Below are positions 17,734 to 27,060 of a stretch of DNA of 64,000 nucleotides, piece by piece. Position 1 is the stretch's first letter, and each line of letters opens with the position of its first letter. The position numbers and the translations under genes are program-made. The notes beneath the pieces are model-generated. The model was not told the DNA's origin and did not search any database. It saw only the letters and a list, made by a program, of their open reading frames with translations. This DNA is from Gordonia sp. ABSL11-1. Its GTDB lineage: Bacteria; Actinomycetota; Actinomycetes; Mycobacteriales; Mycobacteriaceae. The stretch spans positions 20,590 to 84,589 of the forward strand of contig NZ_JASXSI010000023.1 in NCBI RefSeq assembly GCF_030315685.1. Direction: 5' to 3'.

Positions 17734-18830
17734 GCGGCGAGCCGGTCGTCGGCGGCGGCGCGACGACGGATCGCCTGAGCGGCGCGGCCGAGCGGGCTCC
17801 GCGGTGTCACCCGTAGACGTCCGGCCTCCAGACGTGCGGGCAGACCCGGGTCAGAGCGATAGGTCGTGATCAGCGGAAGGTCGACGGCGGCCGCGATGTC
17901 GACGGCTCGCAGCCCGCTGGGTGCGGGCCCGCGGACGGCGAGACCCGCGACGACACCACGACGATGTATGCGCTCTGCCGCCGCGCGTGTCGAGGCGACT
18001 CCGTGCACGGTGGCCGTGGTGAGGAGGACCGCGAGGTCGACCGTGTCGAGGACGATGTCGGCAAGAGCGCCTGCCGCGCGAGGGACGTCGATGACCACGG
18101 TGTCCCCGTGGGCGCGACCCGCGTCGAGCGCCGCGACGACGGCGTCCGCACTGATCGGACGCCGGCCGTCGCGACGTGGGGCGAGCACCGAGAGTCGGTC
18201 GTCGACATGCGGGAGCGCACTGTGCAGCGACTCCGCCCGGACCGCACCACCCTCCAGGGTGAGGTCCTGCCAACGCAGTCCGGCGCGGCCCTCGATACCC
18301 AGGGTCAGGTCGATGCCGGCACCGTGTTCATCGACGTCGAGGAGCAACACCCTCGACGCGACGTCACCGGCGGTGATCGCAACCGCCGCGGCCAGCGTCG
18401 TGGCCCCGGCTCCGCCATGACCGCCGACGACCGCGATCGCTCCACCGGGATGCCCTCGCGGCGAACGAAATCCGCCCAGCAGCCCGACAAGGGCCGACTC
18501 GTCGGCCGGCAACGCCACCACCTGCTCGGCGCCGAAGTCCATGGCGGTGCGCCAGATGTCTGACGGCGGATCGTCGTCGGTCACCATGACCACGCCCGTG
18601 CGTCGGGGCGGAGACTGTCCGGCCAGGACGCGGACGGCGTCGGCGTCGGCGACCACTGCTGCGGCCCGCAACCATTCCCGCCGACAGTCCGCGGGATGGG
18701 CGGTCACGATGCGGTAGCCCGCAGCGGCCGCGCAGCGCGCGACGTCGCCATGGAGATCGGGACCCACCAGGGTGAGGAGTTCATCGGCCACGAGTCCATC
18801 GTCGTCGTCCGGTCCGGCCGGGCATGCCAC
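17730..18830 (-). CDS. ssd: Ssd/CpaE-like MinD-family protein of the Tad locus
   Basis: About 366 residues. The N-terminal half is a receiver-like region, and the C-terminal half a MinD/ParA-type fold: GGHGGAGATTLAAAVAI, then VLLLDVDEHGAGIDL and VVIDVPRAAG. The deviant Walker A lacks both the signature and P-loop lysines, as in the Ssd (septum site determining, Rv3660c) group, so ATP hydrolysis is doubtful. In Tad systems this protein positions the machine; the mycobacterial homolog also affects septation. The start is uncertain: GTG 18830 is chosen as the longest start not overlapping the lipase, while GTG 18791 is also possible. Confidence 0.8.
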   Translation of the reverse strand: MACPAGPDDDDGLVADELLTLVGPDLHGDVARCAAAAGYRIVTAHPADCRREWLRAAAVVADADAVRVLAGQSPPRRTGVVMVTDDDPPSDIWRTAMDFGAEQVVALPADESALVGLLGGFRSPRGHPGGAIAVVGGHGGAGATTLAAAVAITAGDVASRVLLLDVDEHGAGIDLTLGIEGRAGLRWQDLTLEGGAVRAESLHSALPHVDDRLSVLAPRRDGRRPISADAVVAALDAGRAHGDTVVIDVPRAAGALADIVLDTVDLAVLLTTATVHGVASTRAAAERIHRRGVVAGLAVRGPAPSGLRAVDIAAAVDLPLITTYRSDPGLPARLEAGRLRVTPRSPLGRAAQAIRRRAAADDRLAA

Positions 18831-18883
18831 GGCGGGCGACTGTGACGAGATCTGTGGAATCCGGCGCGATTGTGGAGAACTCG

Positions 18884-19867
18884 CTAACCGGTGAACGGCG
18901 GGACGTTCTGACACGGCACACGCACCGGATGTGCCGGATCGAGAGCGTTGAGCACCATGTAGGCGGCCCGGCGGGATCCGGCGATCGCCAGGTGATCGCT
19001 GTAGTCGGACGGGCAACCGTCCTGGACCACGATGTTGCGGACGCGTTCCCCGCGCCGGCCGGGTACCTGACCGGCGGTGTACGGCAGGACCAGCTCGTCG
19101 TACCGGGTCGAGATGTTCGTGTACGCGATGCCCGGGACGTACGGGCTCCCGCCACGCCACAACAGTGCGTTGAACGACGACCCGCCGGCCATCTGGGTGC
19201 ACGCGGCACAGATCGGCAACTCGGTGTCGCCGAGCAACTGCCGGGTGATCGGCTGCTCCTGCGGCAGGTGGGCCGGCGCGAGGAACGGGGTGTCACCGAG
19301 GGTGCCGCGCCACAACGGCGCCAACGACACATAGTTGCTGACCTTGGATGCGCCGCCCAGGTACTTCAGGTAGTAGGTCGGCATGTAGGTGCCCTGCGAA
19401 TGACCGACGAGGTCGACCGTGCTCGCACCCGTCGCGTCGAGGACGCGATCGACGAATCGGGAGAACTGGGCAGCACTCGTCTGGATCCGTCCCATGCCGC
19501 CGATCGCCGAGACCGGCCACGGCGCACCCGGTATCGCTCCGTATGTCGGCGCGAAGACGCAGTATCCGCGGTTGGCCAGGGTCGCGACGTAGGCTCCCCA
19601 GTTCGTCTGCTGCGATCCGCCGGTGCCGTGCACGAGGATGACCGGGCGTGGATGTGCAGCACTCGGTCGGCACGTGTAGTCGTTGGAACCCGGCAGCGAA
19701 CCACCCGGATGGGCGAGCTCTCCGGGGATGCCGGAGAAGAAGTTGAACGTCTCGGGCCGCTGAGTGGGTGCGCTCTGCGCGATCCCCGCTCCCAGGACGG
19801 TCATCGCGCACGCGAGGACCGTCCCGATGATCGCCGTCCGCCCGCGCGCCCTCGCACTCACCGACAT
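18884..19867 (-). CDS. Secreted lipase/esterase, alpha/beta hydrolase (EstA-lipase type)
   Basis: 327 residues with a signal peptide (MSVSARARGRTAIIG..., cut near AQSAP). The mature enzyme has the oxyanion motif VILVHGTGG and the nucleophile elbow LVGHSQGTYMP, as in class 2 lipases that cut triacylglycerols or other esters outside the cell. A histidine in YSDHLAI and several Asp residues could complete the triad. Four cysteines (TCRPS, CAAC, VQDGCPSD) may form disulfides. The start is ATG 19867 with GGGGAGGGG 5 nt upstream. It lies between the Tad locus and the HAD gene, an insertion relative to M. tuberculosis. Confidence 0.88.
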   Translation of the reverse strand: MSVSARARGRTAIIGTVLACAMTVLGAGIAQSAPTQRPETFNFFSGIPGELAHPGGSLPGSNDYTCRPSAAHPRPVILVHGTGGSQQTNWGAYVATLANRGYCVFAPTYGAIPGAPWPVSAIGGMGRIQTSAAQFSRFVDRVLDATGASTVDLVGHSQGTYMPTYYLKYLGGASKVSNYVSLAPLWRGTLGDTPFLAPAHLPQEQPITRQLLGDTELPICAACTQMAGGSSFNALLWRGGSPYVPGIAYTNISTRYDELVLPYTAGQVPGRRGERVRNIVVQDGCPSDYSDHLAIAGSRRAAYMVLNALDPAHPVRVPCQNVPPFTG

Positions 19868-20099
19868 GTGAACCCCTCCCCGGATCGATAAGGCTGGGAG
19901 TGAACCTAGCAAGTGCTTGGTCAGGTGTCCCCGTTTTGGTCGAGTGTCCCGGTCCGACCCACGCAGGGAACCGGGCACACTGGCCGGCACCGAAAAGGCT
20001 GTAGACAGAGGACGACCCCGGCCAGGGGGGGAGGAGGCCGGGGTCATCGCGTTTCAGCCCCGGGGGGTCGGGCTGAAAGGCACCGGTGTGAACCGGTTA
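19868..20099 (-). promoter_or_regulatory. Structured 5' leader of the lipase mRNA
   Basis: Downstream of the promoter at 20106-20135 the lipase transcript would have about 230 nt before its ATG. The region holds two strong hairpins: 20052-20078 (9-bp stem, TTTCAGCCC/GGGCTGAAA) and 20014-20045 (10-bp stem, GACCCCGGCC/GGCCGGGGTC). I cannot match it to a known riboswitch class. It could be an attenuator or a stability element. Confidence 0.4.
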
Positions 20100-20105
20100 C
20101 CGGCG

Positions 20106-20135
20106 ACTATACACACCGTTTTTGAGTCATTGCAA
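20106..20135 (-). promoter_or_regulatory. SigA-like promoter for the lipase
   Basis: On the minus strand TTGCAA (20135-20130), an 18-nt spacer and TATAGT (20111-20106) are close to consensus. Transcription would begin near 20099 and run toward the lipase. Confidence 0.5.
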
Positions 20136-20250
20136 CTACAACGAACCTCGTCGTGAGGTCACATTTTCATATCGCAGCCTGCCCTTTTACGCTGCAGTCA
20201 CGTTGCATCCGGGGTTCCCGATGGGGCCGCGAGACCGTACGCTGACCTGC

Positions 20251-21105
20251 GTGACCGACACCTCGCCGGAGCGCACGTCGACGACGCCGCCGGCCGATCG
20301 CACGGACCGGGTCGCCGCGTTCTTCGACCTCGACAAGACGGTCATCGCGAAGTCCAGTGCGCTGGCGTTCTCCCGCCCGTTCTTCGACGAAGGGCTCATC
20401 AACCGCCGTTCGGTTCTCAAGTCGAGCTACGCCCAGTTCCTCTTCCTCGTGACCGCAGCCGACCATGATCAGGTGGAGAACCTCCGACGCCACGTCACCG
20501 ACATGTGCCGTGGATGGGATGTGGAGCAGGTCCGCGCCATCGTCAACGAGACGCTGCACGACGTCGTCAACCCGCTGGTGTTCGCCGAGGCGGCCGACCT
20601 CATCGCCGAACATCGCCGGCGCGGGCACGACGTCGTGCTCATCTCCGCCTCGGGTCGCGAGATGGTCGAACCGATCGGCGAGTTGCTCGGCGTCGATCAC
20701 GTCGAGGCCAGCGAGATGCGGGTCGTCGAGGGGCGTTACACGGGCGAACTCGAGTTCTATTGCTACGGCGAGAACAAAGCGATCGCGATGACGGCCCTGG
20801 CGAAGTCCCGCGGTTACGACCTCGCCGCGTCTTTTGCGTACTCGGATTCGATCACCGACCTCCCGATGCTCGCCGCCGTGGGCCACCCGGTCGCGGTGAA
20901 TCCCGATCGGCAGCTGCGCAGGCGCGCCACCGACGAAGGGTGGCCGGTGATGTCGTTCGACCGCCCCGTCCCGCTCCGCGCACGCATCCCCACACCGCCG
21001 ACGAGGATGGCCGCGGCGCTGGCCGTCGGTGCAGGTCTGGCGGCCGTGAGCCGCGTCGGCGTGCACGCATTCCTGCACCGCAGACACCGCGCACGTAGTG
21101 CCTGA
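20251..21105 (+). CDS. HAD-IB family phosphatase (SerB-like), Rv3661 type
   Basis: 284 residues. Motif I AAFFDLDKTVIAKSS carries the nucleophile Asp and acid Asp; motif II is VLISASGRE; motif III/IV is AKSRGYD...AYSDSITDLPMLAAVG. This is the HAD subfamily IB plan of phosphoserine phosphatase-like enzymes, with a C-terminal hydrophobic/basic stretch (AALAVGAGLAAVSRVG). The substrate is unknown. Start GTG 20251 is supported by TACGCT seven nt upstream (leaderless). The position next to the putative Ms1 RNA matches Rv3661. Confidence 0.85.
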   Translation: MTDTSPERTSTTPPADRTDRVAAFFDLDKTVIAKSSALAFSRPFFDEGLINRRSVLKSSYAQFLFLVTAADHDQVENLRRHVTDMCRGWDVEQVRAIVNETLHDVVNPLVFAEAADLIAEHRRRGHDVVLISASGREMVEPIGELLGVDHVEASEMRVVEGRYTGELEFYCYGENKAIAMTALAKSRGYDLAASFAYSDSITDLPMLAAVGHPVAVNPDRQLRRRATDEGWPVMSFDRPVPLRARIPTPPTRMAAALAVGAGLAAVSRVGVHAFLHRRHRARSA

Positions 21106-21146
21106 GTGGCACAGACGACACCAATCGACATTGGTCTGAATCACTC

Positions 21147-21175
21147 TTGCTGTGACCGCGGTCACGGTGTACAAA
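21147..21175 (+). promoter_or_regulatory. Promoter of the putative Ms1-type RNA with embedded Crp box
   Basis: TTGCTG (21147-21152), a 17-nt spacer and TACAAA (21170-21175) form a good SigA promoter. Inside the spacer, 21151-21166 reads TGTGACCGCGGTCACG: GTGA-N6-TCAC, the Crp/GlxR consensus core, and itself a 14-bp palindrome. Crp bound here would cover the spacer and should repress. Transcription would start near 21182. Confidence 0.6.
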
Positions 21176-21181
21176 AGGGGT

Positions 21182-21580
21182 TACGGAATCTCGGAAGGCA
21201 AAGTTCGCTCCGGAAGAGAAGGAACGGACCCCCACGCCGAGCACTTCCCAGCACGGGCGGCAAGCACCCACGCGGAGCGCGCCGCATAGAGGCAAAAGCG
21301 TTGTGCGCCTGCGACATCGTGGGTCGGCACGGAAATCCGGTGACATCAACGGGCCGTAGACCGGGAGCACGAGGAGTTCCCAGTCGAGCCGGACGAATCG
21401 ATCCGATCTCTCGCGAGCCGCAAGGTCCGCCGGACGGAAAGAATCGATCCGAGGATGCTCGATTCGATTGCACGGCACCGTCATTCGAAAGAGAACCACC
21501 GAGACGACCGACCGGCACGCGGTCAATCGCCGAGGCGATCCACACAACCCACCGAGCACGCTTGGTAACTTGGGTCCGTG
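21182..21580 (+). ncRNA. Putative Ms1/MTS2823-type 6S-like RNA
   Basis: The 571 bp between the HAD gene and the Fic-like gene hold no plausible gene, yet start with a strong promoter. In M. tuberculosis the abundant RNA MTS2823 (Ms1 in M. smegmatis), which binds core RNA polymerase, lies between Rv3661 and Rv3662c on the Rv3661 strand, the same place and direction. ACGGACCC at 21224-21231 is exactly complementary to GGGTCCGT at 21572-21579, which could close a long 6S-like stem. The ends are estimates; the usual Ms1 length is about 300 nt, so the 3' end may be earlier. Identified by position, promoter and pairing, not by sequence comparison. Confidence 0.6.
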
Positions 21581-21585
21581 CTTAC

Positions 21586-21625
21586 GCGGGCGGCAACCCG
21601 GCCATCTGGCCGAGATGCCGCCCGC
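21586..21625. terminator. Bidirectional hairpin before the Fic-like gene stop
   Basis: GCGGGCGGCA (21586-21595) pairs with TGCCGCCCGC (21616-21625), with a second inner stem CGGCCA/TGGCCG. A GTTGTTGGGG tract follows on the plus strand. It likely ends the putative RNA and the oppositely directed Fic-like gene. Confidence 0.55.
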
Positions 21626-21676
21626 AGTGCGTTGTTGGGGAGTTCATCGAAAAGTGTTGCGCGGGTTGGCCGAACG

Positions 21677-22450
21677 TCAGCCGCCGGACCGCGCGGCGTC
21701 CGCGATCGACCGCGCCTCGGCAGCCCCGGCCTCGAGTGCCTCGCAGCACAGCACCACCCATCCGCCGACGCCGTCGGCGGAACCCTGCGAGAACTGCGCC
21801 GACAGCGCTCGGTACTCATCGACCCGTCGCATCCACGTCACCTCCGGGACGCCCAGGTTGTGCGGATCGAGACCGGACGCCGTACACACCAGCCTCGAGG
21901 CCGCCCGTGCGATGACCCCGTTCGCCGTCGGGAACGCTTCCAGCCCGAGCAACTCCCCGTGGACCACGGCAGCCAGCACGGGGGCCGGCACCGCGGTGGA
22001 ACCGGTGACGAGTTGACCGAGCAGACCCAGCCGCTCGGCCACCCCCGGGCGGTCACTGGGGCGGCCCAACTCGTCCGCGTCGTCGACGAGGTCGGCGGCC
22101 GCGAGCACGTGCAGCCGCGCGAAGGCCTGGGCGGGCGCACGACGGAAGACGCCGGTGATCTGCTCGAGCGCGTCACCATCGAGCGCCTGGGCCACCCGCA
22201 TCGCACCCGACAGGATCGGGTCGTCGAAGTCCCCATCGCGCCGGAGTTCGACGCTGCCTCCGTCGATGGCCGCCGACGACCGGCCCGCCCGCCACGAGGC
22301 CTCGGTCGCCGTCTTGTCCCATCCCCGGAGATTCGACGGGTGCCGATGGACGGCGCTCAGCGCGTCACGGGCGCGGTCGGCGGCCTCGCGGACACCGGGG
22401 AGATCCAGCAGCGGGGCGAGCGGATCAGACGCCGAGGGAACAGGGCTCAC
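21677..22450 (-). CDS. Rv3662c-like protein with a degenerate Fic motif
   Basis: 257 residues, mostly helical and Ala-rich. Near residue 180-195 the sequence HGELLGLEAFPTANGVIAR resembles the Fic motif (HPFxxGNGRxxR): Phe, Asn-Gly and a distal Arg are kept, but the catalytic His and the first Gly are replaced, so AMP-transfer activity is doubtful. I therefore call it Fic-like by pattern only. Its place beside the Ms1-type RNA and acs corresponds to Rv3662c. The start is GTG 22450, with GGGGAG close upstream; longer frames enter the acs promoter region. Confidence 0.7.
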   Translation of the reverse strand: MSPVPSASDPLAPLLDLPGVREAADRARDALSAVHRHPSNLRGWDKTATEASWRAGRSSAAIDGGSVELRRDGDFDDPILSGAMRVAQALDGDALEQITGVFRRAPAQAFARLHVLAAADLVDDADELGRPSDRPGVAERLGLLGQLVTGSTAVPAPVLAAVVHGELLGLEAFPTANGVIARAASRLVCTASGLDPHNLGVPEVTWMRRVDEYRALSAQFSQGSADGVGGWVVLCCEALEAGAAEARSIADAARSGG

Positions 22451-22551
22451 GACTCCCCACGATAATGAGGACACCGCTCGTCGTGTGCATCGGACCTTTC
22501 GTCGCGGATCCGCGGTGCTCGGACCGATCGGCACCTGCAACGGGGTTCCAA

Positions 22552-22567
22552 CGTGACTACCCTCACA
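22552..22567. promoter_or_regulatory. Crp/GlxR-type box upstream of acs
   Basis: CGTGACTACCCTCACA has the GTGA-N6-TCAC core, nine of ten consensus positions of TGTGA-N6-TCACA. It lies 71 bp before the acs start and 102 bp before the divergent Fic-like start. Crp control of acs is known in mycobacteria, so acs is the likely target. Confidence 0.6.
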
Positions 22568-22637
22568 ATGAGAACCCGGCATGTACGCACGTCACGGCAC
22601 TAGATGTGTCCTCGATAGTGAAAGGCTCACTGAGAAG

Positions 22638-24590
<1,953 letters not shown>

Positions 24591-24625
24591 CCACCTCTCG
24601 TACCCAACTGATCGCGATCGCCTCC

Positions 24626-24658
24626 TCGCCCCGTCCGGATCATTTCCGGGCGGGGCGA
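24626..24658 (+). terminator. Terminator after acs
   Basis: A 13-bp stem (TCGCCCCGTCCGG pairing with CCGGGCGGGGCGA, one G-T pair) with a 7-nt loop lies 35 bp beyond the acs stop. Confidence 0.8.
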
Positions 24659-24731
24659 CGCGATTGTCGCGCCGATCCTTGACCTTCACACGGTGACAAG
24701 GTCTTCACTGGATGGCGAGGAGGTGATCGCG

Positions 24732-25415
24732 ATGGATCACGCGATGCAGGACGATCGACAGGTACGACTGATCAGGGCGTTGTCGGCCCCGCAGTCGTCG
24801 ACCCGGCTGCGGGCGGCGCTGGCCGCGGGAACCGAGCCCGACGACTCGTTCGTCGACGAGCTGGTGCGCCGGTGTGCTGTCGATCCGGACTTCTTCGTGC
24901 GCGACATGCTGACCTGGGCGCTCACCCGGTGTCCGCGCGATGTGGCGGTGACACGGGTCGTCGGCGAACTCACGTCGTCGACTCCGCAGGCCCGCAGCCA
25001 GGCGTTGCACACGTTGTCGAAGATCGGGGACCGATCCGTCTGGGCGATGATCACGCCGGACCTGCTGCACGACTCCGACGACGAGGTCGCACGCAGCGCG
25101 TGGCGGGCCGCGGTGATGCTGGTGCCGGATGACCAGATCAGTGGGTTGGCCGGTGAGCTGGTCGCCGAGCTCGGTCGCGGCGACCACGACCTTCAGCGCA
25201 GTCTGAGCCGCGCCCTGGTGTCGCTCGGTGAGTCGGCCATCCCCCTGCTGGCCTCGGCCCGGTCGCATCGGGATGAGTCGGTCCGCCGGCATGCGGCTGT
25301 GACAGAACACCTGATCGAGAATCCGGACAGCGACTTCGCGGACGCGGTGGATCACGCCCGACGGGTGTTGTCGCTGACGAACGCGCCGACGGTGGGTGTC
25401 GATGCTGATCGGTGA
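24732..25415 (+). CDS. HEAT-repeat protein
   Basis: 227 residues made almost wholly of helical pairs of HEAT type (for example DPDFFVRDMLTWALTRCP, SSTPQARSQALHTLSKIGD, DSDDEVARSAWRAAVMLV, DESVRRHAAVTEHLIE). HEAT arrays bind proteins or nucleic acids; no catalytic motif is seen. GGAGG lies 8 nt before the ATG at 24732. Its end overlaps the start of the MerR-HEAT gene, so the two are co-translated and may work as a pair, perhaps with the regulator's own HEAT array as partner. No counterpart at this place in M. tuberculosis that I recall. Confidence 0.8.
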   Translation: MDHAMQDDRQVRLIRALSAPQSSTRLRAALAAGTEPDDSFVDELVRRCAVDPDFFVRDMLTWALTRCPRDVAVTRVVGELTSSTPQARSQALHTLSKIGDRSVWAMITPDLLHDSDDEVARSAWRAAVMLVPDDQISGLAGELVAELGRGDHDLQRSLSRALVSLGESAIPLLASARSHRDESVRRHAAVTEHLIENPDSDFADAVDHARRVLSLTNAPTVGVDADR

Positions 25416-26400
25416 GGTGTCGGAGCGATCCGGGGTCAGCACCCGGATGCTCCGGCACTACGACCGGCTCGGGCTCGTGACGCCCGCCGGACGCACGTCC
25501 GGCGGGTACCGCGACTACTCGCCCGACGACATCACTCGTCTGTTCCGCGTCGAGGGACTCCGATCGCTCGGGTTGTCGCTGGCCGAGGTCAAGAGTGTTC
25601 TGGACACCCCCGGGCCAGCGGGACCGACCGAGTTGATCGGCGAGCTGGCCGACCAGTCGCGCCGACGACTCGCCCGCGAGCAGGAGCTGCTCACGCTGCT
25701 GCACCGGATCGAGGCGTCCACGCCGGCCGGCTGGGAGGACGTGCTGCGGTCGGTGCGGTTGATCCGCGACCTGGGGTCGGACTCCGCACCGACCCGGCAC
25801 CGGGCCGCCCTCGCGGCGACGGGCGCACATCTGTCGTCCGAGGCCATCGCCGAAGCCGTGCTCACCGAATCGGATCTCAACGTGTCGGGCGCTCTCACGT
25901 GGGCGCTGGCGGAGACCGCCGGCGACGCCGGGACGGACGTCCTCGCCGCGGGACTGCGATCGTCGGACGCCGGAGTCCGTCGGCGCGCGGTGTCGGCGAT
26001 CGCCGAGCTCTCCGGCCCCACGGTCGTCGACGATCTACGCCGGGCGTTGCACGACGACGACGCCACGGTCCGCAGCCGCGCGGTGCTGGCGCTCGGTGCG
26101 CGTGGCCACCGCGATATCGTCCCGGCACTGATCGATCTGGTCGTCGACGCGATCAACGACGTCGACGCCGCCGACCTGCTCCGGGACCTCGCACGGGATC
26201 CGCGTGATGCCGATCGGATAGCCGACGACCTCGACCGGCTGGTCCACGACACGACGATCCCGCCCGACGCCCGCAGTCGGGTGGCCCAGGCCCTCGTCGA
26301 ACTGCCCGGTGAACGAGCCGTCGACGTGCTTGCGGGCCTCGTCGGCGACGAGAATCCGGCGGTGGCGGCCGTCGCGTCGATGCGGATGCGTAGGCGTTGA
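25402..26400 (+). CDS. MerR-family regulator fused to a HEAT-repeat domain
   Basis: 332 residues. The N terminus MLIGEVSERSGVSTRMLRHYD is a MerR winged helix-turn-helix (about residues 1-70), followed by a coiled dimer helix (QSRRRLAREQELLTLLHRIE). From about residue 120 to the end are HEAT repeats (for example SSDAGVRRRAVSAIAELSG, DDATVRSRAVLALGARG). MerR proteins sense ligands in their C-terminal part; here that part is a protein-like scaffold, which suggests sensing of a protein partner. The start ATG 25402 overlaps the previous gene by 14 nt; GTG 25396 is also in frame. Confidence 0.8.
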   Translation: MLIGEVSERSGVSTRMLRHYDRLGLVTPAGRTSGGYRDYSPDDITRLFRVEGLRSLGLSLAEVKSVLDTPGPAGPTELIGELADQSRRRLAREQELLTLLHRIEASTPAGWEDVLRSVRLIRDLGSDSAPTRHRAALAATGAHLSSEAIAEAVLTESDLNVSGALTWALAETAGDAGTDVLAAGLRSSDAGVRRRAVSAIAELSGPTVVDDLRRALHDDDATVRSRAVLALGARGHRDIVPALIDLVVDAINDVDAADLLRDLARDPRDADRIADDLDRLVHDTTIPPDARSRVAQALVELPGERAVDVLAGLVGDENPAVAAVASMRMRRR

Positions 26401-26517
26401 GCTGGTGGCGCCGCCCCGGACGCGAGTGAGATGCCGCGCCCGCGACCCGGGTCGCCCGCGCCCCGATGCCCGGTCGCATGGCAACATAAGCCGGAGACCC
26501 GAGCTACGGAGGATGCA

Positions 26518-27057
26518 GTGAGCCGCAACGAGCACGGCCAGACCACGCAGGACACCGGATCTGTCCCGTCCATCCCGCTGTCGGACCCGACGCTCGGCCG
26601 CGACGGCGAGCCGACGATCGGCAACCTGGTGAAGGACGCCACCGCGAGCGTGTCGACGCTGTTCCGGTCGGAGGTCGCGCTGGCCAAGGCCGAGCTCGTC
26701 GGAGAGGCGAAGAAGGCCGGCGCCGGTACCGGCCTGCTGGTCGTCGCCGGCGTGATGGCGCTCTACTCGAGCTTCTTCTTTTTCTTCTTCCTGGCGGAAC
26801 TGCTCGACAACTGGATGCCGCGCTGGCTGGCGTTCCTGATCGTGTTCCTGATCCTGGTGCTGATCACCGTGATCATGGCGTTCGTCGGGTACGTCCTGTT
26901 CCGCAAGGTCCGCGGACCCAAGAAGACCATCGAGTCCGTGCGCGAGGTGCCGACCGTCCTGCCCGGAAAGCACGACGCTGCCGGTGACCCGCTGTCGCGC
27001 CCCCGCGCCGGCGACCATCCCGAACTGCCCCGAGCGCACGACCCCGCGCGGGGCTGA
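26518..27057 (+). CDS. Phage-holin-family membrane protein, Rv3669-like
   Basis: 179 residues. A cytosolic N-terminal part (about 70 residues) leads to two transmembrane helices (GLLVVAGVMALYSSFFFFFFLAE and WLAFLIVFLILVLITVIMAF region), then a charged tail with KVRGPKKTIESV, the plan of the actinobacterial holin-X family. GGAGG is 6 nt before GTG 26518. It is 3 nt before the hydrolase gene, and faces the marP cluster across the repeat array as Rv3669 does. Role unknown; probably envelope related. Confidence 0.85.
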   Translation: MSRNEHGQTTQDTGSVPSIPLSDPTLGRDGEPTIGNLVKDATASVSTLFRSEVALAKAELVGEAKKAGAGTGLLVVAGVMALYSSFFFFFFLAELLDNWMPRWLAFLIVFLILVLITVIMAFVGYVLFRKVRGPKKTIESVREVPTVLPGKHDAAGDPLSRPRAGDHPELPRAHDPARG

Positions 27058-27060
27058 GTC

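Noticed and set aside
18831..19202. N-terminal extension of Ssd into the lipase gene
   Set aside because: Shares bases with the lipase C terminus in another frame and has no Ssd-like content.
22618..22630. GTGA-N5-TCAC motif just before acs
   Set aside because: The spacer is 5 nt, not 6, so it does not fit the Crp consensus; the site at 22552 does.
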